A stretch of 64,000 nucleotides of DNA, taken from positions 33,725,751 to 33,789,750 of the forward strand of contig NC_061867.1 in assembly GCF_907164915.1 (NCBI RefSeq), given 5' to 3'. The DNA is from Impatiens glandulifera. Its lineage: Eukaryota > Streptophyta > Magnoliopsida > Ericales > Balsaminaceae. This document shows, one piece after another, positions 34,605 through 47,315 of the stretch. The position numbers were made by a program, and so were the translations under genes. Every line of letters starts with the position of its first letter. The first letter of the stretch is position 1. Under the pieces are notes generated by a model. That model was not told the origin of the DNA, did not search any database, and saw only the letters and a list, made by a program, of their open reading frames with translations.

Positions 34605-35990
34605 ATGACATGTTTAATAATAATAATAAATTATTTACATATTTAACTCTTTTTTTCCTTTTATTATTTATAATGTGGTTGAGTCTGTAACTATAAATAA
34701 TAATACTTGTTCGATACAACTTAAAATTAATATTTAAATACATAATACCAAATACTAAATTCTATATAATTAATAATTCAAATATTTAAAAATTAAAAAA
34801 ATTGAAACGTTTAAATTTTAAATACTTAATATTTAAATTAGTTTGATAATATCTAAAGTTAATATTTTAAAAAGTTTATCAACACTATTATACTCTTATA
34901 TGTATTAATAAACTAAATATATTGAATTATATAATTTGATATATTAAATAAAAAATATTTAAAATAATTATTAATATTGTTTTTAACTTATTTATGAAAT
35001 TATTAATTTATAAATATATTTTTTATAAAAGTATTCTAACATATTATTAAGAAGATGAAAAGTCATTACATTGAGAAAAAGTAAGTAAATTAATATATAT
35101 TTTTCACCCCTTCGTTTTGTTTTTTATTTTGTAATTTAATTAGATTGAATTAAATTTTTATTTATTTTATATAATATTAAAAACTAATTTCGTGAAATTG
35201 AAAATTTTGATAAATTATGATTAAAAAAACAAAAAAACATAATACATATTATATAAGTGTAATTTTAATAAATTTATAAGGATAAAGTAATTTTTATAAT
35301 TCTTTTTAAAATATTTTGTTTAGCTATTTTTTATCTTTTAAAATAAACTAGATATAACGAATAAATTTATATTAAATAAGTCATTAATATATGTAATTAA
35401 TTGATAAATCGTTTATCAAATTATTGCCTAAAACTAAATGAGAATGTATATAACTTTTTATCTAGAAATTCATAAATTAATTAATAATGGTGTAAATGTT
35501 ATTTTAGGTTGGAACTTTAGTTGAATTTTGAATTATATCATATAAATTTGAACTATCATAATTGTAGCAATTTAAATATTTGCTTAAATGAACAAAATGT
35601 TAATTTTTTTCTAATTAATTTGACATCTATAAATGAAAAAATATTTACAAACGTTTTGAACATATATTTTTTAAATTAAATGTTTTTTCGAGATACATAA
35701 TATAAACTAGATAAGGTGGATTGAGTGACTAAACAAATGTTCGATGTGAGAAAATATTTGAAAAAATTCGAAGAGATCTAGATGGCGTTCTATATTTGGT
35801 ATTATTTTTTTACATAATTTCGGATGACATAACTTAGATGATTATGCAATTAATGACAAATACACTTTAAGTATATTAAAAATGTGTGATATTGTTAAAA
35901 AAATAAAAAAAATAGAGGCATGATTTTTTTACAAATGTTCTATTTAATTAAAATACAAAAGTCTACTTTAAGGTGGATGTACATTTATCC
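34605..35990. other. AT-rich intergenic stretch, no gene seen
   Basis: More than 80 percent A+T over long parts, with no coding signal or recognised repeat. Confidence 0.55.
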
Positions 35991-35999
35991 ATTTGAGAC

Positions 36000-36570
36000 T
36001 AAATCTTAAATGTCATATTATTGGTTGACCGGCACATAAATTTAAAACGGTTAAAAATAAAATTAAAAATGTTATAAGTATGTTTTAACTTACAACATAA
36101 CAAAACAAGTACAACCTTTTAATCAACTAGTCTAATAAAACTTTATATTTTAAATTTAACACCAAATTCGATGAACGCGAGACATTTTAAAAATATAAGT
36201 TCAACTTTTTAACTAATTAATTTATATAAATATATATATATATATATAATTAATGATGCTTATTTTTAAAATGTCTGGATTACCTGATCGAGAGATGTGG
36301 TTAATTTGGATATATATGTGAGAGTAATGGATATTTGGGTCGGAATATGGGTTGATCCGCCCATAAACTTAAAACAGTTAAAAAAAAAAATTAAAATTGT
36401 TATATGCATGTATGTTTCAAACTTACACCATAACAAAACATGTATAACCCTTTAACCAACTAGGCTAATAAGACTATATATTTTAAATTTAACGCCAAAA
36501 TTAATGAACGCGGAACATTTTAAGAATATAAGTTTAACTTTTTAACTAATTAATCTATATAGAACGATTA
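36000..36570 (+). mobile_element. Helitron-family fragment, about 1.9 repeat units
   Basis: Matches the tandem unit of the Helitron at 6165-7931 in reverse orientation: GGGTTGATCCGCCCATAAAC, TAATTTGGATATATATGTGA, AACTTTTTAACTAATTAAT and TAAAATGTCTGGATTACC all occur in mirrored order. Neither the TC start nor the CTAG end with hairpin was found, so this is an internal fragment or strongly decayed copy. Confidence 0.7.
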
Positions 36571-38110
36571 AATAAAAATATATCACAACATAATACAATG
36601 GTTATGGCCAAGTCACACACCGACCAAATTGATGCACACAAAAAAATGATAGATCGAAACAAACCGGCTAGATTGAAGACCAAATCAACGTATTCCCACA
36701 AAATTGAAGTAACGAGAACCAAGTACCAAAATGTTGATAAAAACGATTTTCGTCATGATTTACACATTCAAGAGGGACCGGATCGAGGCACAATTCCAAA
36801 GAGCACCAGCAAATCTTGATTAATCAATCATTAATAATATGAAAAACGAAAATCCAAAACGGGCAAAACTAAATCTCATACATAGAACATTTTAATGACC
36901 GACTTACATGCCGTAATAACCCTCCCAAATCATCAAGTGAATCAGAGCAAACTATCTAGGAAATTAAACAAATTAATTAGTATAAATTGTTGTGTTAATT
37001 AAATTGAGCATTCATAAAAAGATTTATTTGAGACAATTACCATCACAATTAAATAACAAAATTATTAAATTAAAAAGTATAAGTAATAGTTATTTATATT
37101 TAATATTAAAATATAATTAATTTAGATAATAACAAATTTAGAAAAAATCAATAAAAAATATATTTTGACAATCTATTTTTGTTAAATAATTTTACTTTTT
37201 CTCCTGGCAAAATAAAATAAAAAACTAGTGACAAAAAAATCTAAATATTATATTATTTTATTGATAGATAAAAATATTTTTGTAATATAAATATATGTAA
37301 ATACATTTCTTATTTATCAGGCTAATATAAAACTTCCTCATTAGATTTTTTTTGTCAAATTTTTATTCAAAATTTAAACATTTTATAATATAACATTTTT
37401 ACTATCAATAAATTAATTAACATATTTAAAAATATATTACTTTAATCATATAAAATATAAATTTTAAATATAAAAAATTATAATAACTTAACTAATTAAA
37501 AACTCAAACAAACTTTTTTTCGTTAAATAAAATTTTGATAAGAGTTTTAATAGGGTCAACGAATTCGAAAACAAAAATTAGGTCACAAATTTAACGTGGT
37601 CTGTACAAGACCAAACACTTGTACAAAAGAAAGAAATAAAAATAATAATTCCAGAACATGGTCATTTTTCCGAAAAAAAAAAAATTCTCTCCTACCGAAC
37701 ATGGCCATTTCTCGGAGATAAATTTATTTCTCTGTCCTCTTGACCATTTTCCCCAAAAAAATTAAAATTACATTTTTTTTTAAAAAATTCCTACACATGT
37801 GGCAGACCACATCAATTTCTTAAAATTTTGTTGTCCAAATTATTTCTTTCTTTTTTTATAAATATCAAAATTTTTTGTATAACCAACCTAAAATAGCTCT
37901 AAAAGCTCAATTGACATAGACTTATTGGATTTTTTTGGAATTTATCCGAGTTTTTATAAATTATTTCTCTATCACGTCATTATTATTTTAATCATTAAAT
38001 TACTCATTTAATCAATTAAAATACTAAAATAGAGTTTGAGATTTTAATGTTTTATTGATAAGTAAGTTGATGTTAGTAAGAAAAACATAAAAGTATCAAT
38101 ATGTTAAAAT
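36571..38110. other. Intergenic stretch with one unexplained small frame
   Basis: A 73-codon frame at 36598-36819 (MVMAKSHTDQIDAHKKMIDR...) has a more even codon composition than its AT-rich surroundings, but I recognise no family and see no splice partner. It may be a fragment of a decayed gene or element. The remaining sequence is AT-rich and empty. Confidence 0.4.
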
Positions 38111-38114
38111 ATAT

Positions 38115-39970
38115 ATTAACTAGTGCTTGGATCGGTTTGAGGTGAGGTTGATGATATCCAGAATGTATTGCTCGAGACAATCCAAGGAGAAGTCTATTTG
38201 ATGATCGACGCTCTCCAAAGGGAAATGATGGGGAGGCTCGATGTGATAGAAGGTCGAATTGGGTGAAATGGAGGAGAACTTTGAGGTGTGGCACCTCATC
38301 AGATAGAAGTTCCCAAACCAATTCAAAGCCTCGAGGAATTCAAGAGAAGTTGAGGACATTATTGTGGTGGAGAAGGCGTGAAGCAAACATTGAACGAGGT
38401 ACGTTGAGGATGGAAACATGGGAAGACTTCAAGACCGAGTTCAGGTGTTAGTTCTTCCTAGAGAACGCCGATTTCGAGGCTAGGAAGAGATTAAGTCAAC
38501 TTGCGCACGGTAAGTTCATCAAGGAGTATGTGAAGGAGTTCCAAGAACTGATGCTCGAGTTACCTAATCTAACGGAACAAAAGGCTTTGTTCGCGTTTAT
38601 TAATGGCCTAAAAACTTGGGCATAGTTAGAGTTGAAAGGGCCAATGTGTAGAACGTCTTCGAGGCAATTGCGGTTTGCGGAGAGTCTGATCGAGCTTAAG
38701 GTGTCCGTGGACAGGCCAAAGTTCAACAGAGATGATGAGGAGAAAGGTGGGGGAGACTGCCCACCCAAAAATGGCATTCAAACAACAACTTAGGGAGGCA
38801 AGCCGACGAATCGGGTAAGCCAAGAGTTTGTCATATTTGTGATGCTACTAATCACATAAAGTTTTTGTGCCCATTTAAGAGAGAAAGCTTGTAGTAGTTA
38901 AATGAAATGAGTCCTTCGAGGAAGAAGAAGGGACTCGATTGGAATCTCTAAGACTACTCAACGTTGTGAAGGCTAGTGTTGCGGAGCCAATCAACGAAAT
39001 ACAAAGGGGTTTGATGTTTGTGGAAGTCTTGATCGAGAGAAGGCGCATCAAATGACTAATCGATATTGGATCTACTCACAACTCTATGCGTAAAGGAGTG
39101 GTTTCAACCCAACGAGAGGGACGATCAAGTCCGTCAATACAACAGCCAAGTCGGTGGACCGGGAGGCTAAGGGAGTGCAAACGCAGATCGGAGACTGGAA
39201 GGGAATAGTCTTGTTACATTAGTCTATGGATGACTATGATGTAGTGTTGGGACTACAAAGGTTCGATCATGTACGCGCTTGCATAATGCTTTATTCTAAT
39301 TCACTAATCATTTTGGATCATAGAAAAACTAGCGTGATACCAATAAGAAGAGAATCAAAGGGAATGGGCATGTTCTTGGCAATGCGATTCAGACGAGGTC
39401 ACAAATGTGGTAAAGAGACATTTGTCATTTTTGCTATAACGAATGATGAGGACAACTCTAATGGAAAGGAGGAACTACCTGAGGAAGTCCAGATAGAATG
39501 TGTGGAGGCCTTTGAGGGGCTGAAGGCCAAAGACACAAAATAACCATCAACTCCACAAAGTTTGGCCACAAGTTACGTTGGTCAGAGTTAATTCGCCTTC
39601 ACTCTCGCCAAATCATTAAGAGAGAAAGCAAATCTTGCTCGGGCATCTTTGGACAAAGTCACCAAAAAGATGAAGAAATGACGTTCAATCGAGTTTAAGG
39701 AGGAGGACCGAGTAATTAGGAAATTACTCCCGCAACAATTTAAGTCTTTGCGATTGTGCTCAAGGGGCTTGTGCGCAAATACGATGAACCGTTTAAAATC
39801 TAGAGACGTGTGAGAAATGTCTCATATCGGTTGGAGTTGGCCTCCATAAGTATACTCAATGCCGAGAATAGTAGGGGAATGGAAGATCACTCATGGAAAA
39901 CCAGACAGAAGATTAAAAAGTATCAGTCCAAGGTCGAGCCGATGACGACCACGACTTAGGTGGGGGAGAA
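38115..39970 (+). pseudogene. Ty3/gypsy element remnant with large internal deletion
   Basis: Plus-strand pieces in gypsy order: an N-terminal coiled coil (LLETIQGEVYLMIDALQREM in one frame near 38170), the Retrotrans_gag domain (METWEDFKTEF, ENADFEARKRLSQLAHGKFI, KEYVKEFQELMLELPNL, 38409-38640), a CCHC knuckle CHICDATNHIKFLC (38829-38870), and a retropepsin region (GLMFVEVLIERRRIK near 39010, then MDDYDVVLGLQRF at 39226). After about 39600 there is only the integrase C-terminal part (KGLVRKYDEPFKI and VSYRLELA). Reverse transcriptase, RNase H and the integrase core are missing. Stops and frame changes are frequent, so it is dead. Confidence 0.85.
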
Positions 39971-40277
39971 TGTCACAGACCATTCAATGGGGTGACCAAA
40001 ACCCAAAGATATGAAGCCCTTCATGCATATATCCCAGAATGTTCTAGATTTTTCTAAACTTTTCCTTTTGTGAAACTCTCAAGAATTTTCTACGAGTTCA
40101 TGATTGTAGGTAAGATGATAGCATTCTCTAGGAATTCCTAAAAGTAGGTAGATAGTAGAACTCTCTAAAATTCTCTAGGAGATCCTAGGTCTAAGTAGAT
40201 ATAGAATTCTCTAGAAAATCCTAAGTTACGAGGATCTAAAAACATCCATCCACATGTATATAAACAAGTCTTGACCC
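39971..40277 (+). mobile_element. Gypsy 3' LTR, truncated
   Basis: Directly after the polypurine tract GGTGGGGGAGAA (about 39959-39970) the LTR starts TGTCACAGACCATTCAATGG. It has repeated TTCTCTAGGA/ATTCTCTAG words and a TATA box in ATGTATATAAACAAG near 40254. At 40278 it stops abruptly where the dispersed duplicate of 33340-33478 begins. No 5' LTR was found. Confidence 0.65.
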
Positions 40278-40460
40278 TCAAAATTGAAAAATAACCTTGG
40301 AATCAATTTTAAAAATTGTATTTCCACATGAGAGATTAAATTAGAAATATGAGTAATATTAGCTTAAAATATTCCAAAGAAACTCAACAGTTTTATGAGT
40401 TTATTTAATTTGTTATCCTTATATTCTTATATTTATGAGTTTTCTCTATAAGAATTAATA
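40278..40460. repeat. Dispersed duplicate and 42-bp direct repeat, left copy
   Basis: Positions 40278-40452 duplicate 33340-33478. Within it, TTATATTCTTATATTTATGA through AAGAATTAATA (40419-40460) occurs again, unchanged, at 41407-41448, so the two 42-bp copies bracket the Helitron fragment. Confidence 0.8.
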
Positions 40461-40490
40461 CTTACGAGAATGATATCGTTATTATCCCAA

Positions 40491-41403
40491 CTAGCATGTA
40501 TCCCAGTAATAATTTAAAAAATCATAAAAAAAATATTACAGTAAAAATGTGATAACATTTTTAATTTTATTTTTAACCGTTTTAAGTTTATGGGCGGGTC
40601 AATCCATAATCCGACTCAAGTATCAATTTACTTTCACATTGTAGAACGATCTCTAAAACAATTGATATAGTTTGATTTCTCAACTCAATTAGTTTGACCT
40701 CTAGAGTCCACTTCTTCCCCATATTACGAGTGAAAGGAAAATATAAAGACTACCATTAAAGTAGCCCAAGCGAGACTTACTATATTCATATGAATTATGT
40801 CATCTATCTCTATAATAATAGTGAAATCTATAGCGCAGAGTAAAAAGAGAATTATGATCTATTAAAAACTATTGATGAACCACCGCGTTCATCAAATTTG
40901 GTGTTGAATTTAAAATATAAGGTGTTATTACCCTAGTTGATTAAATGATTGTACTTATTTTGTTATGTTGCAAGTTCGAACCATACCTATAACATTTTCA
41001 ATTTTAATTTTAACCGTTTTAAGTTTATGGGCGGGTCAACCCACAATTCAACCCAAGTATCCATTTACTCTCACATATATATTCAAATTAACCACAGCTC
41101 TCAACCCGAAAATTTGAATACTTTAAAAGTTAAGCATCATTATATATATATATAAATTAGTTAGTTAAAAAGTTGAACTTATATTGTTAAAATGTTCCGC
41201 GTTCATCTAATTTGGTGTTGAATTTAAAATACAAAGTGTTATTATCCTAGTTGGTTAAAAAGTTGTATTTGTTTTGTTAGGTTGAGAGTTTGAAACATAG
41301 ATATAACATTTTTAATTTTATTTTAAACCGTTTTGAGTTTATGGGAGGGTCAACTCATAATCCGGACACTTTAAAAATTAAGGATCATTATATATATATA
41401 TTA
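40491..41403 (-). mobile_element. Helitron-family copy with rearranged interior
   Basis: On the minus strand the 3' end CTAG (40494-40491) and the nearby GGGATACATGCTAG correspond to the complete copy's end, but the hairpin is eroded. Repeat-unit sequence (ATGGGCGGGTCAA at about 40590 and 41030) resumes, with about 230 bases of unrelated sequence at 40640-40865. The A box (CCTAGTTGATTAAATG) and B box (GCAAGTTCGAACC, about 40970) are recognisable in one unit. The other end, near 41403, lacks a clear TC. Confidence 0.65.
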
Positions 41404-41539
41404 TTCTTATATTCTTATATTTATGAGTTTTCTCTATAAGAATTAATATTTTAAATTTAATTCTCATTAATTTTTTTTTTTTTATAAACTAACATTATAC
41501 TTAAAAATAAAATTTGGACCCTAATTCTTTTTGTTTTGC

Positions 41540-42322
41540 AGCCCACAAAAAAATGAAACAAGGCCTTGAGCGAGATTCATGGAGTCCAATTTAAATAAAA
41601 TGAAACAGGGCCATTTAATTAAAATGAACAGCCTTTTATTTTATTTTATTTCCATCCTCAGACCAAAGCCCTTTTTCTTTTCATTTTGCCCAAACCCTCC
41701 CCCGACTGCCTTCTGTTCACTCCTCAGTCCCTCTTCCGATAAGGAATTCCGCCCGGCGCCTTTAGTACCTTGGTGCCTGCGCCCACGCCGACCAGTCGTC
41801 CACCTGCTTCTGCTGCTGCTGCCGAGAGGCGTCCACTTTTCAGCCTCCAGGTTTTCTCTTCTAAATCCAACCTAGATTATCTGAATGTCGGTTGATTTGA
41901 AACTAATCTGATGCAAATATATTTATCCTGAATTTGATGCATGCTTTTCTTGATGCTCTCTTGAGTTAATTAATTGAGGTGAATGAGTTCATTCGATCAA
42001 GATATGAAAATGAAATCTTGATTGAAATGTTTAATTGAATTGTGTACCAATGTGCTTCCATTTTATGATTCTTGAGATTGGTGCTTTGTCAAAATTATTT
42101 TCTTGATTCATACTTCATAATGATTATTGTTTCTTTCAATACCCTTTTGTTATCATCATGATGTTTGCTCTAAACTTGCCATAAAAATTCTTGTTTCAAA
42201 ACTAGCTCATTGGAAGAAAACAAACGACCCTTGAAGTGAAACGCTGAAAGGAGTGTTTACGTCCCCCTTCCCGGCAAGTTTCCTTCGTATTCATTTATTT
42301 TCTATCACATTCCCTTATCTCA
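41540..42322 (+). promoter_or_regulatory. Probable 5' leader of TOC75, perhaps with an intron
   Basis: A GC- and CT-rich block at 41690-41850, unlike its AT-rich surroundings, ends in GCCTCCAG|GTTTTC and is followed by an AT-rich, intron-like stretch before the TOC75 start at 42323. I infer an untranslated first exon; no convincing acceptor could be fixed. The 98-codon frame at 41579-41872 lies in this leader and resembles no protein. Confidence 0.4.
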
Positions 42323-45300
42323 ATGGCGGGAGCCTCAGGGCACTTCTTTACCCTCACTACTGGTCTGTCTTCTCTCCCTTCCCGACGCAAATTATTCCCT
42401 GCCAACGCTACCGCCCCAAGCGACCATCGCCTTTCACCCGTTGCTTCCATTAAGTGTGATCTCTCCTCGTCTAACTCCCCTCAAAACCATAAACCCTCTT
42501 CCCTCCAACCGCATCTCAGGCCCATCTTCACTATCGGAAAAACTCTAGCCTTTTCAGCCGCCTCAGGCATCATATTTCATCTATCTGGTGCAAACTTTAT
42601 CTTTGGAGGCTCTGGCTCTGGCTCTGGCTCTGGCTCAGGCGGAGATGGTGGAAGTGGTGGTGGTGGAGGAGGAGGCGACGACTTCTGGCAGAGGATACTC
42701 TCTCCTTCTGCGATCGCAAAGGATGAGGAGTCTCCATCTCAGGAATGGGATTTTCATGGACTTCCAGCAAACATTGTTGTCCAGCTAAGCAAGCTCAGTG
42801 GATTCAAGAAATACAAGGTGTCTGATATATCCTTTTTCGATCGGAAGCGATGGACCACGATTGGAACTGATGACTCGTTCTTTGAGATGGTATCTATACG
42901 TCCTGGTGGCATATACACAAAAGCCCAACTCCAAAAAGAGCTCGAAACCCTAGCAACTTGTGGAATGTTTGAGAAGGTGGAACTAGAGGGGAAGACCAAA
43001 CCAGATGGTTCTATCGGTGTCACAATATCGTTTACAGAGAGCACATGGCAATCGGCCGACAAGTTCAGATGTATCAATGTGGGCCTAATGCAGCAGTCAA
43101 AGACTATCGAAATGGATCCTGACATGACAGAGAAGGAAACATTGGAGTGGATTAAGAACCAAGAGAAGGATTACAAGAGGAGGATGGATAGATCAAGGCC
43201 ATGTTTGCTGCCAACTCCAGTTCATCGAGAGGTGCTGCAGATGTTGAGGGAGAATGGAACAGTGAGTGCTAGGCTACTTCAAAAAATAAGAGATCACGTG
43301 CAGAAATGGTACCATGACGAGGGATATGCCTGTGCACAGGTTGTGAACTTTGGTAATTTGAACACAAAAGAGGTCGTTTGTGAAGTTGTGGAAGGAGATA
43401 TCACACAGTTGCTGATTCAGTTCCAAGATAAACTTGGAAATGTGTGCGAAGGGAATACCCAACTTCCAGTTGTAAAACGAGAGTTACCAAGACAGGTGTG
43501 ATGACAAGTTTTGATTTTACTATTTGTTTTTAAAATTGATTTGTTGATTTGAACAGGTGTGTTGACTTGTAAATGTGAAATTCTTGTTTTGACTTGCAGC
43601 TCCGACCTGGCAACGTTTTCAACATAGAAGCAGGAAAACTGGCATTAAGGAATATTAATTCGTTGGGTTTATTTTCCAATATTGAAGTTAACCCACGACC
43701 TGATGAGAAGAATGAAGGTGGTATTATTGTGGAGATAAAGCTCAAAGAACTAGATCAGAAATCTGCTGAAGTCAGCACAGAATGGAGTATAGTCCCTGGA
43801 CGTGGGGGTCGGCCTACACTAGTAAGTTGTTGAAGAACACAGCTCTTGAATATTTTTCTACCTTTTAACTATGTATAATAATAATATTCTTTCTCTCAGG
43901 CTTCAATCCAACCTGGTGGAACAGTGTCATTTGAGCACAGGAATCTCAAAGGATTGAACAGGTCCATTCTTGGTACTGTGACAACAAGCAACTTCCTCAA
44001 TCCACAGGTGTTTACCCTCAATAATATACTCATCAATCACATGACACCATTCTAAGGAACATTACAATCAATAATATGCTCATCAATAATATACTCATCA
44101 ATCACATCATTTAAATCAATCAAAATACCTTATTTATTTATTTATTTATTTTTTTACTTCTTCATTATATATGTATACCATAATGTCCTTTTACCCAAAT
44201 AACCTGATTTTCAATTACTTACACACAAGTTTATTTGCAAATAACCACTTGGGTATTCAAATTAACCCTAGATCAAACAAGGCCTTTGATTGTGCTATTT
44301 AGTTATCAATTCCTAAAAAATTACCCCTTACCTTTGCTTGCAGGATGATCTTTCTTTCAAGCTTGAATATGTTCACCCCTATCTGGATGGTGTATATGAT
44401 CCTAGTAACCGAACCTTGAAAACAAGCTGTTTTAATAGCAGGAAATTGAGCCCAGTTTTCACAGGTGGGCCAGGAGTGGATGAAGTTCCCCCTATATGGG
44501 TAGATCGTGCTGGTTTGAAAGCCAATATATCAGAGGTAAATAGATAGCTGTGATGAATCTATCTCTACTGTTCTTTTTACTTGAAATGGATAATGAATTT
44601 GAATTGCATGTGATATGAATCATTATTATGTTGCAGAATTTGACTCGTCAGAGCAAATTTACATATGGGATTGTGATGGAAGAGATTACAACACGTGATG
44701 AAAGCAGCCATATTTCTGCAAATGGTCAGAGAGTATTACCTAGCGGAGGAATTAGTGCTGATGGACCCCCTACGACACTTAGTGGAACTGGTATTGATCG
44801 AATGGCATTTGCTCAGGCCAATATTACCCGTGACAACACCAAGTTTGTAAATGGAGCGATAGTTGGCGAGCGAAATGTGTTCCAGGTAAGGCTTCTCTTA
44901 AGTACCTTCACCTGGGTAATGCTTCTTTGTTGTTTGTTTTGCTACAGCTTTCAGTTAATTTGGACATTTTCACACTTTTTTAAAACAATTATAGATCTTA
45001 GACTGTCTCAGTTATTCAATGTTGTTGGCTCATGTTAGATAGTATAGAAGTTGTTCAATCTAAAAAAAACTTTTTAAAATTCGTCTCTTGTTTTGTATTG
45101 AATAAGAAACTGCCCATAAAATTTTGTATAGTCCACATCCGGATGAGAAATCCTATAGGAAAGGTGTTTCCAAATGAAGTCAAAGTGAGCCTATTTGGAA
45201 ACTCGGCCAACGTTAGATCATGATCCATATTATTATGTGATTCTTGGTGCTCTATTTGTTACTCAAATTATAGTGTAATTATTTTTTTATTACGATTCAG

Positions 45301-45960
45301 ATTACTTTTTAGATGACTGTAATTTGTGACAAACGTAACAAATGCAGGTTGATCAAGGTCTTGGTATTGGGAGCAAGTTCCCATTCTTCAATCGACATCA
45401 GTTAACCATAACTAAATTCATCCAGCTAAAGGAAGTGGAGGAAGGTGCTGGTAAATCACCACCACCTGTATTAGTTCTTCACGGCCATTATGGTGGATGT
45501 GTTGGAGATCTTCCAAGTTATGATGCTTTTACCCTTGGAGGTCCTTACTCAGTTAGAGGCTACAATATGGGTGAAATTGGTGCAGCCAGAAATATTCTCG
45601 AGGTAGGTAGTGTTATTGCCGACAGACTGAGTTTCTGTTTTTAATTTTTCTTGTCATTTAATAATTATACTTGTGAGGTGACTTCCTCAAGAAATTAATA
45701 CTTATAATTGTTGGTTTCAGATTGCTGGTGAGTTGCGGATACCTGTGAAGAACACGCACGTGTATGCATTTGCAGAACATGGGAATGATTTAGGAAGTTC
45801 AAAGGATGTAAAGGGAAACCCAACTGAGGTTTATAGGCGAATGGGTCACGGTTCTTCGTATGGGGTTGGGATCAAACTTAATCTAGTGCGAGCTGAGTAT
45901 GCAGTTGACCATAATTCTGGTACCGGCGCTGTGTTCTTCAGATTTGGAGAGAGATTCTAG
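42323..45960 (+). CDS. TOC75: TOC75, protein-import channel of the chloroplast outer envelope
   Basis: Seven exons: 42323-43495, 43600-43821, 43900-44007, 44344-44535, 44637-44885, 45348-45602 and 45721-45960. They join to 812 codons plus a stop, all junctions are GT-AG and every intron is phase 0. TOC75 is the beta-barrel (Omp85 family) pore of the TOC translocon that imports nuclear-encoded preproteins. Order: bipartite transit peptide with a glycine-rich stretch (about residues 95-118) known to steer it to the envelope, three POTRA domains (about 140-450; phrases SGFKKYKVSDISFFDR and VQKWYHDEGYACAQVVNFG), then the barrel, ending in the aromatic signal FFRFGERF. LGGPYSVRGYNMGE is the conserved Omp85 loop-6 motif with VRGY. 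Length matches the family (about 810-820). No defect is seen. The start is the first ATG that gives a transit peptide. Confidence 0.97.
44040..44300 (-). mobile_element. MITE-like sequence in TOC75 intron 3
   Basis: The intron's right part ends, in reverse complement, with AGGCCTTGTTTGATCTAGGG, similar to the MITE end at 48626 (CCTTGTTTGATGAA). The interior shares TCAATCACATCAT, CAATCAAAAT and TTACCCAAAT-type words with that MITE. The other terminus cannot be seen, so the copy is one-ended or decayed. Splice sites are unaffected. Confidence 0.4.
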
Positions 45961-47300
45961 GATCTTGTTCCAATTTTGCAAATTATATGTCTTGTGTCAT
46001 TTTGTAGCTGCAATTAAACTGTAACTTTGAAGTTGGAATGTGGTTGGTTGGTTGAGCTTTTGTATTAGATTCTTCATGTCTTAGACTTGATATGAGCTTA
46101 TGTATGAAAAAAATCAAATTAATTCCATTTCTAAATTATGATCTAATTGTTTTTTAATCTGTTTCAAATTATTGTTTAGTATTTGAATTGCGACTTTGTA
46201 GACGATTGTTTTTCTTGATTTTACTACATGAGTGCATAATTTGTCAATTGTTTTTCTTGATTTTACTACATATGAATGCATATTAATTCCATCAAAGGAT
46301 TTAAATAACATTAGTTATAACTTAAATTCCAACCCATTGGTTTTTTTGGTACAAATATTTAACCTTTAATATGTAATAATATATATTTTTTAAATAGTGT
46401 TTAAATTATTTAAATAATTCTAACCAAATAAGACATTTAGCATTTGATGCATATTTAAATTTTTAATTTTGATTTTTTTAAATTTTAAATTATCAGTTTA
46501 GTTTCGGTTTAATCTATGAGAGTGTCTAATCTTACTGAAATAACCTAAGTTATAACAATTATAATTTGTCTTACTTTCCATTTAAGACATTTTTTTCTTG
46601 ATATGACATGTAGTTGAATAAGAATGAGATGTCAAAAATTTGTCTTACTTTCCATTTAAGACGTTTTTTTCTTGATATGACATGTAGTTGAATAAAAATG
46701 AGATGTCAAAAATGGATTTGACCTAAAGTTTCAAGGTTTCATCAATGAAAATCCCAAGGGTGGGTTAAGCGGCAAGTCAACACTTTTTATACGCAATTGA
46801 GGAAAACTCAACCGTCTTGACAACTCAAAAGATTTATATAATTTTATCATAAAAAAATACGTTGTAAAATAATTCGCCGGAAGGACGAGAATAGTAACAG
46901 CAACCCGTCCCAATCCACTCTTATTAAATTTGTTGATAAAAAAAAGTTCATAAAACAGATTGCATCTAAATAAATAAATAAAAATCTGCTTCTACTAAAT
47001 ATTTAAGCAAGAGAGATTTTAAATATATAATATATTATAATTTGTCAAATATTTACTAATGCTTATGTCCTATTGGATAAGTTAAACCGAATTTTAATAT
47101 TTTCAAAATACTAAAATGGGGACTAAAAATATATAAATTGTGAAATTTGATTATTCCTATGTACAAATTTCAAGTATTTTTTTATAGTTTAATATTTGTC
47201 TTGTCACACTGTAACTTACCGACCATTTTTATAGTAACCAACCGAACAGTGAGTTTAATTAATAAATATAAGACCTATAGTCAATTTGATTTGGAGATGG
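45961..47300. other. TOC75 3' flank and AT-rich spacer
   Basis: Probable TOC75 3' untranslated region up to about 46110. A 74-bp direct duplication, starting TTTGTCTTACTTTCCATTTA, lies at 46565-46638 and 46639-46712 with only two or so differences. No gene is seen. Confidence 0.6.
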
Positions 47301-47315
47301 TTTACTTATAGACTT

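Noticed and set aside
36598..36819. 73-codon frame MVMAKSHTDQIDAHKKMIDR
   Set aside because: No family is recognised, there is no promoter or splice support, and it sits between element fragments; kept only as a note.
41579..41875. 98-codon frame upstream of TOC75
   Set aside because: It lies in a CT-rich leader-like block and resembles no protein; more likely an untranslated exon.
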